Notes under the pieces: model-generated | What the model saw: the letters and a program-made list of their open reading frames with translations, nothing else | What the model was told of the DNA's origin: nothing | Databases searched by the model: none | Made by a program: the position numbers and the translations under genes | Part shown: positions 1 to 9,440 of the stretch, piece by piece | How the letters are laid out: the number at the start of each line of letters is the position of its first letter | How positions within the stretch are numbered: position 1 is the first letter of the stretch | Assembly: GCA_963575745.1 (NCBI GenBank) | Contig: CAUYUJ010016696.1 | Span: 237,501-266,463 of the forward strand | From: Prorocentrum cordatum | Lineage: Eukaryota > Sar > Dinophyceae > Prorocentrales > Prorocentraceae | Direction of reading: 5' to 3' | DNA: 28,963 bases

Positions 1-900
1 TTTGCTCTACGAGCGCGTCCATGTGCGCGGCGACGACGCGCGCGCAACGCGGCGGCACATCCACCACGCGCATGCATATGCCCGCGCATCTTTTTTGTCG
101 AGGCAAAGAATTCCCTCGGCGCCGCGTCCGAAGCACCAGGGGGAACACGAGTGACCAGTGCTTCAAGCGGCGCATCGCGACCTGCACCTCAGCTTAAACC
201 GTCCGCACTTCGCCTCGGGCCTAGCTGGCAATGCAAACGGAAGTCGCAGGCACAGGACGTGCAAAAAGCAAGTGCTCACAAATGGCACCATCGCGGTTTG
301 CGCCTCGGCTTTGGCCGTCCGTACTTGGCATCGGGCCTAGCTGGCAACGCAAAAAGAAGCCATCTGCACTTGGCATCGGGCGAAGGGCCAGAGGCACGAC
401 GCGAATCACTACGCCTGTGACCTCATATCTGCCAGCTGTGCCACGTCGGACTCTTGGTCGGCCCCCTCCGCGATGCCCCGCGCGTCGCCCAGTGCCAAGC
501 GCGGGCGCCCAGTGCTCTGGCCGCCCGCGCTTGGCACCGGGCATCGAAACCCGGCATGGGCTCTCGAAGTTCAACGCCCGCGCAGACAAACAGCTGTCTG
601 CACTGGGCGTCGGGCTTTGCAGCGCGAGGCAAGCGGCAGAGGGATCCGGGCAAAAAAGAGCCGACCGCACTGGGCATCGGGCCATAAGGAGTACGGGCCG
701 TCACTCTTCCTCTGGCAGCGTTATCCCGTACTCCCCTGCAGGCAGGGCGGCTCTCGCCAATTCTTCGGGCGCTGCTGCTTCTGTGGCAAATCTTGCAATT
801 CCGTTGTACAGGCCCTGTACACATGGTTCCCCGGCAAGGGGGCCCAGGGTCTTTCTAAACGGCCCCGGGCGCGGCCCTAAGGCCCTTGGGTCCCTTGAGT
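1..900. repeat. Gene-free stretch with a degenerate CATCGGGC-type motif
   Basis: No credible gene was found; the open frames are short, overlapping and arginine/proline rich. A loose 16-bp motif of the form GCACTTGGCATCGGGC recurs at about 208, 323, 368, 529, 601 and 668. Two of these copies (208 and 323) continue into the same extension, CTAGCTGGCAA. A perfect 15-bp palindrome (GTACAGG-C-CCTGTAC) lies at 806-820, and 10-bp inverted arms GGAGTACGGG / CCCGTACTCC lie at 688-697 and 725-734. The motif is a dispersed short repeat, not a regular tandem array. Confidence 0.5.
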
Positions 901-1065
901 TCGGATCTCCTGATCTTGAGATTTTTGGATCTCTACGTCGCTTGCAGGCTCAGGCAGGCTCCGATCTATTCAAGTGTTACCATGACCCGAGCCTCTCTCT
1001 CGCACGCTCTCTCACGCATTTCGCACCCCATGCGGATCTCGGCTGAACCTCAGCGAAAGGGTGAC

Positions 1066-1245
1066 GCCAGGAAGGAGGAGGAGGAGGAGGACGCGGAGGG
1101 GGGGAGGAGGGAGGAGGGAAAAGGAAGGAGGGAGGAAGGAGGAAGAAGAGCAAGAGGAGGAGGAAGAGGAAAAGGAGGATCGAGTGGACAGAGGAGGGAA
1201 AGTGGATGGAGGTGGCAAGCGAGGGGGGAAGCGGGGAGGCGGAGC
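1066..1245. repeat. Polypurine GGA-rich tract
   Basis: About 180 bases are almost purely A and G on the plus strand, built of GGA and GGAA units with few interruptions. The reverse-orientation partner is the CCT array starting near 1369. Tracts of this type can form triplex DNA. The glutamate/arginine open frames crossing it are consequences of composition. Confidence 0.8.
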
Positions 1246-1368
1246 AGAAAGCTGAACGATACTAGACAATGGGGGTGCGTAGGGTTTCCGCGCCTGGAGA
1301 TTCCCGAAGGACCAGGACGCCGCCTCGGCGCCTCGGAGTTTATGAGAGTCCTCTACATTATATTTCTC

Positions 1369-1512
1369 TCCTCGTCCTCCTCCTCCTCCTCCTCCTCCTC
1401 CTCCTCCTCCTCCCTCCCCCTCTTTCCTTCTCCTCTCTCTCCTCCTCCTCCTCCTCCTCCTCCTCCTCCTCCTCCTCCTCCTCCTCCTCCTCCTCCTCAC
1501 TCCTCCCCCTCT
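1369..1512. repeat. (CCT)n microsatellite
   Basis: Two blocks of perfect or near-perfect CCT triplets (about 1369-1411 and 1439-1498) are separated by a pyrimidine-only spacer. Open frames across it encode runs of Ser, Pro or Leu depending on phase and are not treated as genes. It lies about 200 bases downstream of the 3' end of the minus-strand gene ending at 1713. Confidence 0.9.
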
Positions 1513-1712
1513 TCACTCATCATCGTCCTGTTCTTTCTCTTTCTCGTGCTCCTTCCCTGCCTCTGCAGTGCTGGTCTTCTGCTGTGGACCCGTGTGTGGA
1601 GGGGGGAAGACAGGAAGACATGGACGAGGAGAATGGGAATAATGAGGAATGATTGTGTCAGCGAGCTCGGCGAGCTCATCGCCTGGCTGCTGGCCGCCTG
1701 TCTCCTGCGTGC

Positions 1713-4531
1713 CTAGGCGGCGCCAGCAACCAAGATGTCCAGGGCGGACTGCACGCGATCGTTCTTCAGGCTGGGCACCTCGATGAGAGACTCGAGGTTC
1801 TCAATGGCGGCCTGCCGCTGGACGAGCAGCAACTTCCTGATGCCAACGCACCTCGGCCCCGTGGGAGTGCATGAGCTGCACGCAAACCACCCTAGCGGCG
1901 TGACCACGAACTCGCCTGCGTTGACCGTCGTCCAGCAGCAGCCGATCTCCTTCTTCTCGCACCACTCCTTCGCTGTGCTCGTGCCGACGCTCTTCAGCAT
2001 CGCGGACGCCTGCTCGATGAAACTTGCCCCCCTGAACGGGCTGCCCCATCTTGCTCTTCAGGTCGGCACCCTTGAGGTATATCACCTTCATGCTGCCCTC
2101 GTAGAAGTACTTGGCACTTCCCATCAGATCTGACTCGAAGCCCATGTCCACGTAGGTTGGGAGAAGCCCGAAAAACCAAATCCTCTCCGACGCTGCATTC
2201 ACCACCGGGTGCTTGGTCACATCTGCAAACTTGGACTTGGGTGCGACTACCTCGAAGATGGGCGTGACGTCTGCTAGGCCATGCGACTCTTGCATGGGAG
2301 CCGTAGCTTTGTCACCTCTGGCTCGCTGCGGCAGGGAACTTCTCGGAGTACCTGCTGAGGCCCGTCTTGACGTCTTCTTTTGCGAGTGCTGCAACCGCAG
2401 TGGCCGACGCCTTCAGCTTGAAGGGGCTGTCCATGATGTCCGCGCTGGTCTGCAGCTCCTCCTTGAGCTTCTCCTCGCTGTCGTAAGTGGCCACCTCTGG
2501 GCAGCCGACAGAAGACCAGCCGATTGCGAACACGCCAGACGAGAGATTCCTCTTGGAGCTCCCATTGATTGCATCCGCGAATCTGCCCTCTTCCCCCCCT
2601 TGCCCCTTCTCTCCATCTCCCTCGCGGGGTTGCGGATTGAAGAGGACGGGGAGGGAGAGGCCAGATTGATGAATACATTTGGGAGCTCCGATCCTCTGCG
2701 TGGTGATCTGCTTCCTCAACGCTGCCGCAGCTGCTGAAGCCGCAGAAACCGCCGCCTCTCGTGCTTTTGATTCATCTGCTTGTTGTCTGGCAGCAATCTT
2801 CTTCATGTGGTTGGCGTTCGAGGTCTTGGCAGCCTTGGCGATGGTGATGATGCAGTTGCGGAGCTGCTCCATGCTGGATTTGAAGTCCTCCATCGCTGAT
2901 TCGGCATCCTCGATCTCCTTTGGTGTAGTAGCTGACCGGATGCTCTGGCACCGCTCGTTCATGCGTTTCATCCAAACGATCTTCGAGGTGTCGTCAACGG
3001 GCAACAAGCAAGCTGAGGCGAGCATGTTCTTCAGGATGTAGTCGCAGAACGTACCCTCGCTGTTGAGGTGCTCGGGGAAGTCCATCTCCTCTTGACCCTC
3101 CGTCTTCTTGAACTGGCCCTTCATCTTCTCCAGCAACTCTGTCACGCTGTACTCGCTCTCTGTGATGCTGCCGCTGGTAGAATCGTACTCGATCTTTTTG
3201 TCAAGGACGCGACATCCGAGATCAAACCGTTCCTGCAACATCATCTTCTCCTCGGCACTAGCATTTGGGCACGTCGCAATCGTCTTGCAGGCCACTGCCA
3301 ATGCCTTCATCAGCTTGGACTCCTCGGAACTTAACGTTTTCCTCTGTGTCTCAGCGATCGTCAGCCTCGTAACACCCACGTCGAACTTGACATTGTCCTG
3401 CCCCTTCTGCTTCTTCGCGAACGGCTGCGTGGATGCTTCATCTGCTGGATCTTTGGCTGCTGCGTCGCCAGCGCCTTCGGCACCTGCTGAGGGCTTGGAC
3501 GCCCCGTGCTTGACCATGATCTCGGCTGCGAGCTTACCAGCATCACCTGCGTTGATAGCCCGACTCGATGGCGCCTGCACTGCGCTGATGGTGCTGGCAT
3601 GCGCTAGTGAATCAAAACCTCTCTGACAATCCTTGACTGCGCTGGCGACGGCTTCATCAGTCATGGCCTTGCCCTTCGCCGACTTGGTGATCATCTCCTG
3701 CGCGTGGAAGTTCGTCGTCTTCTGCTCGAGCTTGTCTTCGCCCACCAGCCACGCTGGAACAGGAAGGCGAAGTGGGCTTTCAGGAGGCCCGCGCATGTCC
3801 TTCTGGTCGTCAGGCGTGTCCATCTCGAGCGCTGCCCACTCATTGTTGCAACGAGCCTCCGTCCAAGGCCGGAGCACCTGCATCTTCCTCACGAAAAACT
3901 CCTTGTCCCACATGGGCCTGGCTGCGATGTCAGAGTTCTCCCTCTGAGTGCCCTTGCGACTGATGTAGTTGGACAACCTGACGTCGCTACCACGCGACTG
4001 GGTAGACCTGCTGCTTTGGGCGTCTTCTATGTCTGGGTGCTTGGCGAGGATGTCGGTCATCACCTCGTCGGCTAGCTCCCAATCTGCACCATGCGGCTCA
4101 CCGCCCTTCCTGCCTGGCTTGTAGCCGAAGATCTTCTTGAAGGACCTGGACTCCTCGTTCTCCGTCTCGGGCTTGGCGTGATTCACCCCCTTGAACGCGC
4201 GCCGCTCCAAGCACTCGTAGACGCGATGGTGTTTGTTGCAGAACTTCTTGTTTCCATCAATCTCGTCTGAGCAGGAAGGAAGCGGGCACGGCTTGCCAGT
4301 CGACCTGCGCCTTGGCTGCTTCGCTGGCTCGCCCGCGGCTGCGTCTGGCTCCGCTGCCCTCTTTCTGATGCCGTTGCCTCTGAGGGCGGCGATAGCGGCG
4401 CGGGCGCCGCCAGCAATCTCCCCCCCCGACTCGAACTCGCTGAAGCCGAACTCGTCATCAAACGAGGCGCTGCCCTTGCCCGCGCTGCTGACAGCATACT
4501 TGCTGCTTGAAGCATCCATCAGCTCGGACAT
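1713..4531 (-). CDS. Uncharacterised Cys/His-cluster protein, frame broken
   Basis: Function not recognised. The main frame runs 4531-2312 (739 residues). Near residues 80-107 is a candidate zinc-binding cluster, Cys82-x4-Cys87-x10-Cys98-x2-His101-His102, with Cys107 following. Downstream is a conserved-looking tract (residues 203-260) rich in Trp and charged residues, then long helical, Ala/Lys/Glu-rich stretches (about 390-640). At the TGA at 2314-2312 coding character continues in the next frame (about 2319-2030), and after a run of six C (2027-2032) in the third frame to a TAG at 1713. Dropping one base at each site gives a continuous protein of roughly 940 residues. The start is uncertain: the frame is open upstream to a TAA at 4597-4595, while an ATG at 4659 in another frame begins a plausible coding stretch (MSATEPVAAADG) needing one added base to join. 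The breaks may be assembly errors, short introns or decay. It is the last of three minus-strand genes. Confidence 0.6.
2494..2698 (-). other. Possible insertion or intron-like segment inside the 739-residue frame
   Basis: Between two copies of CAGAGG (minus strand, starting at 2698 and 2499) lies a segment of different character. It is pyrimidine-rich, then G-rich, and encodes a Pro/Gly-rich stretch interrupting otherwise helical protein. Short direct repeats at both ends resemble the ends of dinoflagellate introner-type introns. Against this, the repeat spacing is 199 bases, not a multiple of three, yet the frame with coding character is the same on both sides. It is left as a possibility only. 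Confidence 0.25.
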
Positions 4532-4967
4532 GACTGAACCTTGAGTGCCTTTGTCATCTGGTGTCTGAGGCAGGGCTGGAGCGACGAAATCTTCTTACCG
4601 CGATCATCAGCGTCGGGGACGGCGCCATCTGCAGCGGCGACTGGTTCGGTTGCGGACATCTGTGCTGCGTCTGTGCCGCTGGCCAACTTAGGCCTTCACC
4701 CCGGAGAGCCCGCTGAGACGAAACCCTACGCAGGTGAGAGCATGAGCAGTCGAAAACGCATGCTTGAATACAATCGTGTCTGAAACAGCACCTCTGCAAC
4801 AACCTTGCAACGAAAGTCATTGGAAGAAATCTCTGTCCACATTTTTGAGGCATTGATCCCTCGAACTGTCGCCTCGCAACGCTCGCGATCGAGCTGGCGA
4901 CTACGACTTGAACAACTTAGCAACCGACAACGGAGGCCCAATGATGGCTTCAAGACGGCCTCGACGA
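4532..4967. other. Region upstream of the Cys/His-cluster gene
   Basis: This holds the uncertain 5' end of the minus-strand gene. An ATG at 4659 opens about 22 coding-like codons before the phase change near 4597. Several AG dinucleotides after pyrimidine-rich runs on the minus strand could accept a trans-spliced leader, but none can be singled out. From 4740 to 4967 nothing else is recognisable. Confidence 0.35.
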
Positions 4968-5098
4968 AGGCCCACCAAGACGGCCGCCAAGACTGCCCAC
5001 CAAGACGATCCACCAAGACGATCCACCAAGACGATCCTCCAAGATTGTCCACCAAGACAGCCCACCAAGACTGCCACCAAGACGGCCCCCCAATACAA
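4968..5098. repeat. 13-bp minisatellite (CCACCAAGACGAT)
   Basis: About nine to ten degenerate copies of a unit with core CCACCAAGAC are followed by a variable three-base spacer. The most regular part, near 4997-5037, has a 13-bp period. Minus-strand frames through it read as Gly/Trp/Leu/Val repeats, an effect of the period. Confidence 0.8.
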
Positions 5099-5994
5099 CG
5101 CCCAAGAAAGACGAGAAGGACGTGGAGGCGGCTCAGGGGTAGGGTGGAGGAGAGAGGGACCCCTGAGAGGAGCAGGAGGACGAGGGAGCATGAGTAGGAG
5201 GAGGGAGGAGGAAGGGAGGGAGAGATAAAGACAATAACGACAAGGAGGTAGTGGGAGCGTGGGAGCAATGCAGAGATGCGGACGGCACGCGCCGCGCGTG
5301 GCGGCCGCGGCGCCTGCCTTGCCCACGTCGTTGGTCACCAGAGGAGCGGGGCGGGGGCGCGGGCGGCGGCGGCATCGGGGGGGGATCGAACGTTTGACCC
5401 CCTGACGTCCCCTCTCTTTTACTGCGACCTGCTTCTTGTCTTGTTTGCTGACTTGTTGCGGGTTGAGTATTTGCTCCATGTTTTGTTTGTTGTGGTTGTT
5501 TGTCTCCTAGATGATTGGGTTGATTTGCCCCAGCGCTTAGAACCTGACCTAATCTACCTCGCCTCACCTGAACGCCTATTCTAACATAGCCTATGGCCTG
5601 TGACGAATGAGAACAACGGTTGACTGCAACATGTCGTGTGGGTAAGGCCATGCTGTTTGTAGTTTTGGGTGGATGGGTGGGATTATTTGGCCGTCCTCTG
5701 TTTGAAAGTCAAGCTTGTTATCTTTTAAACCGTTTGTTGATACGTGTTTTCCTAGCACGCGTGGACAGAAGTGCATGTAGTCTTCAACTCTGCAACGCTT
5801 CAACATGGCTCAATCCAACAAAGTCTGAGGATCCTCAGGGGCTCAGGGGAAATCATTTGCCCAGACCGATCGGATACATCTCGCTTCTAGTCCCCTTCTC
5901 TCGTAGCGAGCTCTCAGCTCGCCTTGGCATCTAAGATGCCTGCTAGATAACTACTCTCGCGGCGACAAGCTTTCAGCCAACAGCGACTGATTCC
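5099..5994. other. Gene-free spacer between two minus-strand genes
   Basis: From 5100 to about 5230 the plus strand is purine-rich (GAGGA-type). From 5400 to 5990 the sequence is of more balanced composition with T-rich runs and no convincing open frame on either strand. It sits between the 3' end of the methyltransferase-like gene and the 5' end of the next gene, so it would hold the 3' UTR of one and the trans-splice region of the other. Neither boundary can be placed. Confidence 0.5.
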
Positions 5995-8397
5995 TCATGG
6001 CGCAGCTGGCGCAGTTCCAAGGGCCGAGCGGCCGCCCTGGTGGGGCACGGAGTCCGCCGTGCCAGCGCTGCTGCTGCTGGGCGCGCTCAGCGGGGGCGCC
6101 ATCGACGAAAGCACATCCCGCCGGATGGTGTTGGACGCTATGTAGATGACCCACGCCTCCTCGGCAGCCAAGTGCATCCCATCTCCAAGAGCGCACGACT
6201 TTATCGAGGGGCCTTCTGACAAGATGCGCTCGGAGAAGCTATATGGGTTCGGCTTCGGGATCAGGCTGTCATCATCCTTGGCATCCTCCTTCGGGATCTG
6301 AATGACTGGCCAGCCCATCGCAAAGAAGAGTTCGCGAGGTGTGAAGATGTGCACCTGGCTCACGTTCGCGATGGAGAGCTCCACCATCTTGGTATTCTTC
6401 TGGATTGTAGGCATCCAGTGGCCAAAGCGGCCAGAGCGAACTCTGGGGTTGAACGTCGCGTCTGCCACCATCGTCTCGACCCCCTCGGCAATGCAAGCGG
6501 CCCTCTCGTGGTAGGCCAGGAAATTGTCGACCGCATGCGGAGGCAGATGCTGCCAAACTGGTTCGTTCTCATCATAGTCACCCCCCTTCAGGGCCGCGTG
6601 CTCCTTGATAACCTTCTCGATGTTGTCCTCGGAGTCGATATTGGCAAAGATGCTGGCTGTGGTTGTCACCTGCTGGTGAAAGATTCGCAAGAAGTCGTCT
6701 GTCACGTCGTTCTTGTGCATAGGCCCCACCCAAGCGAGCTTGTCGAGACGAATGGCTGCGGCCCTGAATCGAAGTCGTGCCACTGGCCACCCCGGATCGT
6801 TAGGCCCGAACTTGGAATACACGATCTTGTGGGCATCCTTCAGCGCCTCCTCGAACAGGATCGGGGGATAGCGATGCGATTGCTCCATGAAGACCAAGTC
6901 AAAGTGCTTCGCCTCCTCCAGCCATGTCTCGTACGCTGGGATCGTCTTATCAGTAAGCTTCTGCTTCTTGCCAGTTGGGCACCACGGGATGCATGGCGGC
7001 GAGCCCCAGTTCACTCGCAATGGCCCGAAGTTATCAATCATGGACTGCTCAAGCTCCTCGGTTTCCCCATAACGAACAGGGACGTGCACGCCTGGCTTGA
7101 GCACGCTGTTCGGACTGGTCTTGCCCCACGCATAGAATGCGGCGAAGTGCTCCTTGAGGTAGTCCTTGAAGTCCCTGTACCATTTTTGGAGATCACTTGG
7201 ATACCCACTGGGAGGCCTCTGCGGTAGATCGTGAACGGAATCATTCATGTGGAGCTGCTCAACCGTCTTGAACACGTGGGCTGGTCTCATATCATCCTCG
7301 TGGATCAGGAGGTCCTTCAACGCTGGGATGGGCTCCGTCGCGCGATAGAACATAAGCCACTCGTTATCCAGGCCGACCTTCTTGAGCTCCGTCTTGATCA
7401 TCAGCATGACGGCTTCAGCCCCTTGCATCCCGCTGAAGTCAGTGTGCAGGGCAACGCCGTACTGGAAGAGACTCAGGACTCTTATATTTCTCAGCTCGCC
7501 CTCCTCCCCACTGAACGCTGTGTCCATGCACCGCTTCGTGTGATCCTTGAACTCTGAAAGCGACGATGGCCCGCTTGGGAGGTGCTTCGTCATATTCTTG
7601 TATTTCGCGCAACCTCCCTTCACAGAAAATAGCTTCCTTTGCAAGCCCTGTGGTGAGTAGCCGTCCCATGGGTTGTCGACGTCGTCAAAGTCGGAGTCAG
7701 TTGCGATGAGCGCCGGGACGTCCTCCTGCTCAACCCCGTCGCCTTCGCTGTCACCGTCGCCGCTGTCAGCAGCGACGTGCTGTTGCCGTCCCCCAACATT
7801 GTGAACGCTGTGCTGGCTGTGCTGGCTGAGGCTGATGTCCGCGTCACCGTCGTGGTCCAACTTGAAGTCATTCTCCTCCAGGTCCACTGCAACCGCTGGC
7901 GCTGGCACTGGGGAGCGAGACCTCGATCGCGGCTGCACCTGGGGAATCGGCCTGTTGAACCCGGCGCCCGCGCGGGCGCCCTGCGCACTGGCTGCGGATG
8001 ACGGGCGCGACTCAGCCGCTCGCGAATGACGGGGCTGCGGGGCCGCCGCGCACCTCGGGCATCCAGGCCACCGCGGCGACTTTTCGCTCGCCGCGCGCAC
8101 CCCGCCGCAGAGGCGCGCGCGCGGCGCGGGTGGCCGAAGCGAAGCGGGCCGCTTGAAAATCGCGCGGCGCGGGCCAAGGCCTCCGCCGGGCCCCCGGGCC
8201 AACGCGTCAAAACGCCGAGCCCAGCAGGCAACGCGCAAGCGCCGGGGGCGACGCTCGCCGACCGCGCCCACGCAGGCCCAACATGCCACGCACAGGCGCC
8301 GCGGGCGACGCGCGTCGACCGCGCCCGCGCAGGCGCCCGCGCGCGGGCGACAAGCGCAACTCGCACGCCGCGCCAAACATCGGAAGCCCGCGCGCAA
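5995..8397 (-). CDS. C5-cytosine DNA methyltransferase-like protein
   Basis: Predicted to transfer a methyl group from S-adenosylmethionine to cytosine C5 in DNA, presumably in the nucleus. In the 800-residue frame the order of C5-methyltransferase motifs is visible: motif I-like DFSGMQGAE (320-328), an acidic/His stretch ending HVF (366-376), motif IV GSPPC (465-469, candidate nucleophile Cys469), motif VI-like FMEQS (503-507, Glu505), motif VIII-like RLRFR (541-545), a variable region as target-recognition domain (about 550-680), motif IX-like TPRELFFAMGWP (686-697) and motif X-like LGDGMHLAA (737-745). Departures from the family: Ile follows the catalytic Cys where Gln is usual, and motif VI lacks the usual ENV. 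Residues 1-145 are Arg/Ala/Cys-rich and encoded by very GC-rich repeats, so the true start may lie nearer residue 147; residues 155-245 are acidic and Ser-rich, probably disordered. The frame is intact to a TGA at 5997-5995. No reverse transcriptase or integrase is nearby. Confidence 0.72.
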   Translation of the reverse strand: MRAGFRCLARRASCACRPRAGACAGAVDARRPRRLCVACWACVGAVGERRPRRLRVACWARRFDALARGPGGGLGPRRAIFKRPASLRPPAPRARLCGGVRAASEKSPRWPGCPRCAAAPQPRHSRAAESRPSSAASAQGARAGAGFNRPIPQVQPRSRSRSPVPAPAVAVDLEENDFKLDHDGDADISLSQHSQHSVHNVGGRQQHVAADSGDGDSEGDGVEQEDVPALIATDSDFDDVDNPWDGYSPQGLQRKLFSVKGGCAKYKNMTKHLPSGPSSLSEFKDHTKRCMDTAFSGEEGELRNIRVLSLFQYGVALHTDFSGMQGAEAVMLMIKTELKKVGLDNEWLMFYRATEPIPALKDLLIHEDDMRPAHVFKTVEQLHMNDSVHDLPQRPPSGYPSDLQKWYRDFKDYLKEHFAAFYAWGKTSPNSVLKPGVHVPVRYGETEELEQSMIDNFGPLRVNWGSPPCIPWCPTGKKQKLTDKTIPAYETWLEEAKHFDLVFMEQSHRYPPILFEEALKDAHKIVYSKFGPNDPGWPVARLRFRAAAIRLDKLAWVGPMHKNDVTDDFLRIFHQQVTTTASIFANIDSEDNIEKVIKEHAALKGGDYDENEPVWQHLPPHAVDNFLAYHERAACIAEGVETMVADATFNPRVRSGRFGHWMPTIQKNTKMVELSIANVSQVHIFTPRELFFAMGWPVIQIPKEDAKDDDSLIPKPNPYSFSERILSEGPSIKSCALGDGMHLAAEEAWVIYIASNTIRRDVLSSMAPPLSAPSSSSAGTADSVPHQGGRSALGTAPAAP
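8224..8338. repeat. 57-bp direct repeat, two copies
   Basis: Two adjacent units start at about 8239 and 8296 with a 57-bp period and core GCGCCGsGGGCGACGC. The period equals 19 codons, so the methyltransferase frame remains open and the N-terminal peptide is repeated (Arg-Arg-Pro-Arg-Arg-Leu motifs). It lies in the doubtful N-terminal part of that frame. Confidence 0.7.
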
Positions 8398-9440
8398 CGA
8401 GAACGTTCGGGGCCACTTCGCGCCCGGAACTCAGGGCCAGACACGCGGGCGCCAGCGCGGGCAACGCAGGTCACCAGAGATCTGCGACACGCGTGCTGGG
8501 AGCTCACTTGCAACGCGGGCGTTTCGCCCTGGCAGCGCAGGCCCGCCGCGCGAGCCCGCCGCGCAACATGGAACCGAAAGCCCCCCAGCTCCGCCGCCAT
8601 GAACGCGGCGCTGGGGGGCCCGATGCACCCTCCCGGGCCGATCTCGCGGCCCTCTCTCGGAGCCTTCGCCGGCCCCTCTTGGAGCCCCCTGACAGGCGCC
8701 TTGGGCCCCGAGCGGCGCCCCGAGAAGGTCGATCGATTTTCTGTTTCAGCATCGGGCCCCCCGCGACATCGAACGGCGCCGCCCACCTCCCGCGCCCCTC
8801 CGCTACGGGCGCGGCTGGGAGGGGGAAACGCTCGCCAATTCCTCATGGGGGACCGCGCAACATCGGGCACCTCGCCGCCGCCGCGCTTCGCCGCTATGCA
8901 CGCGGCACTGGGGGTGTCCAATCTGGGGCACCTCCTGGGCCCCTCTCAGGGCCCTCTCGGAAGCTTCGGGGGCCCGCAGGACCCCCTGGCGGCAATCTCG
9001 GGCCATGGGCCACGACAAACCTACCTGCTGAGCCCCCCCCCCCCCCGGCGCGGCGGGCGCGGCGCGCGGGGGGGCGGGCGGCGGGCCCTAGTTTCCCCCA
9101 TGGAAGAAACAACGTCGAAAGCCGAGTCGCCGCGCCCCCGCGGCCGCGCTCGCGTCGGCGGAGCAGGGGGGGAACTGGCAATTCGATGTCGCGCGGCTTC
9201 CGCGCGACGCGCCGAACAGCAACCCTCTCGGGGCACTCTCGGGGCCCGAGGGCCCCCGAGGAGCTCCAAGAAGCGACGGCCTTCGAAAGCCCGTCGACGG
9301 TCCAAGACGACCCCGCGACGGCCCTCAGACACCCATCGCGCTGCCAAGAACGGCCCGAAAGACCGCCCGCAAAAGCCCCGGGACGGCGCCGGAGGAACTC
9401 GAGGCGGCCAGCCCCCCCCCCCCTCCCCCGACGCAAGGAG
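8398..9440. repeat. Very GC-rich gene-free block with ~294-bp duplicated segment
   Basis: Composition is extreme, including C and G runs near 9035-9075. Two diverged copies of a segment begin GCGCAACAT at 8561 and 8855 and share an ATGmACGCGGC core and a GCCCTCTCkG-rich tail. A weaker third partial match (CCCTCTCGGGGCACTCTCGG) occurs near 9223. Long frames on both strands are open because stops are AT-rich and rare here. The arginine/alanine/proline products look artefactual. The block lies upstream of the methyltransferase gene and could contain its leader or an intron. Confidence 0.55.
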
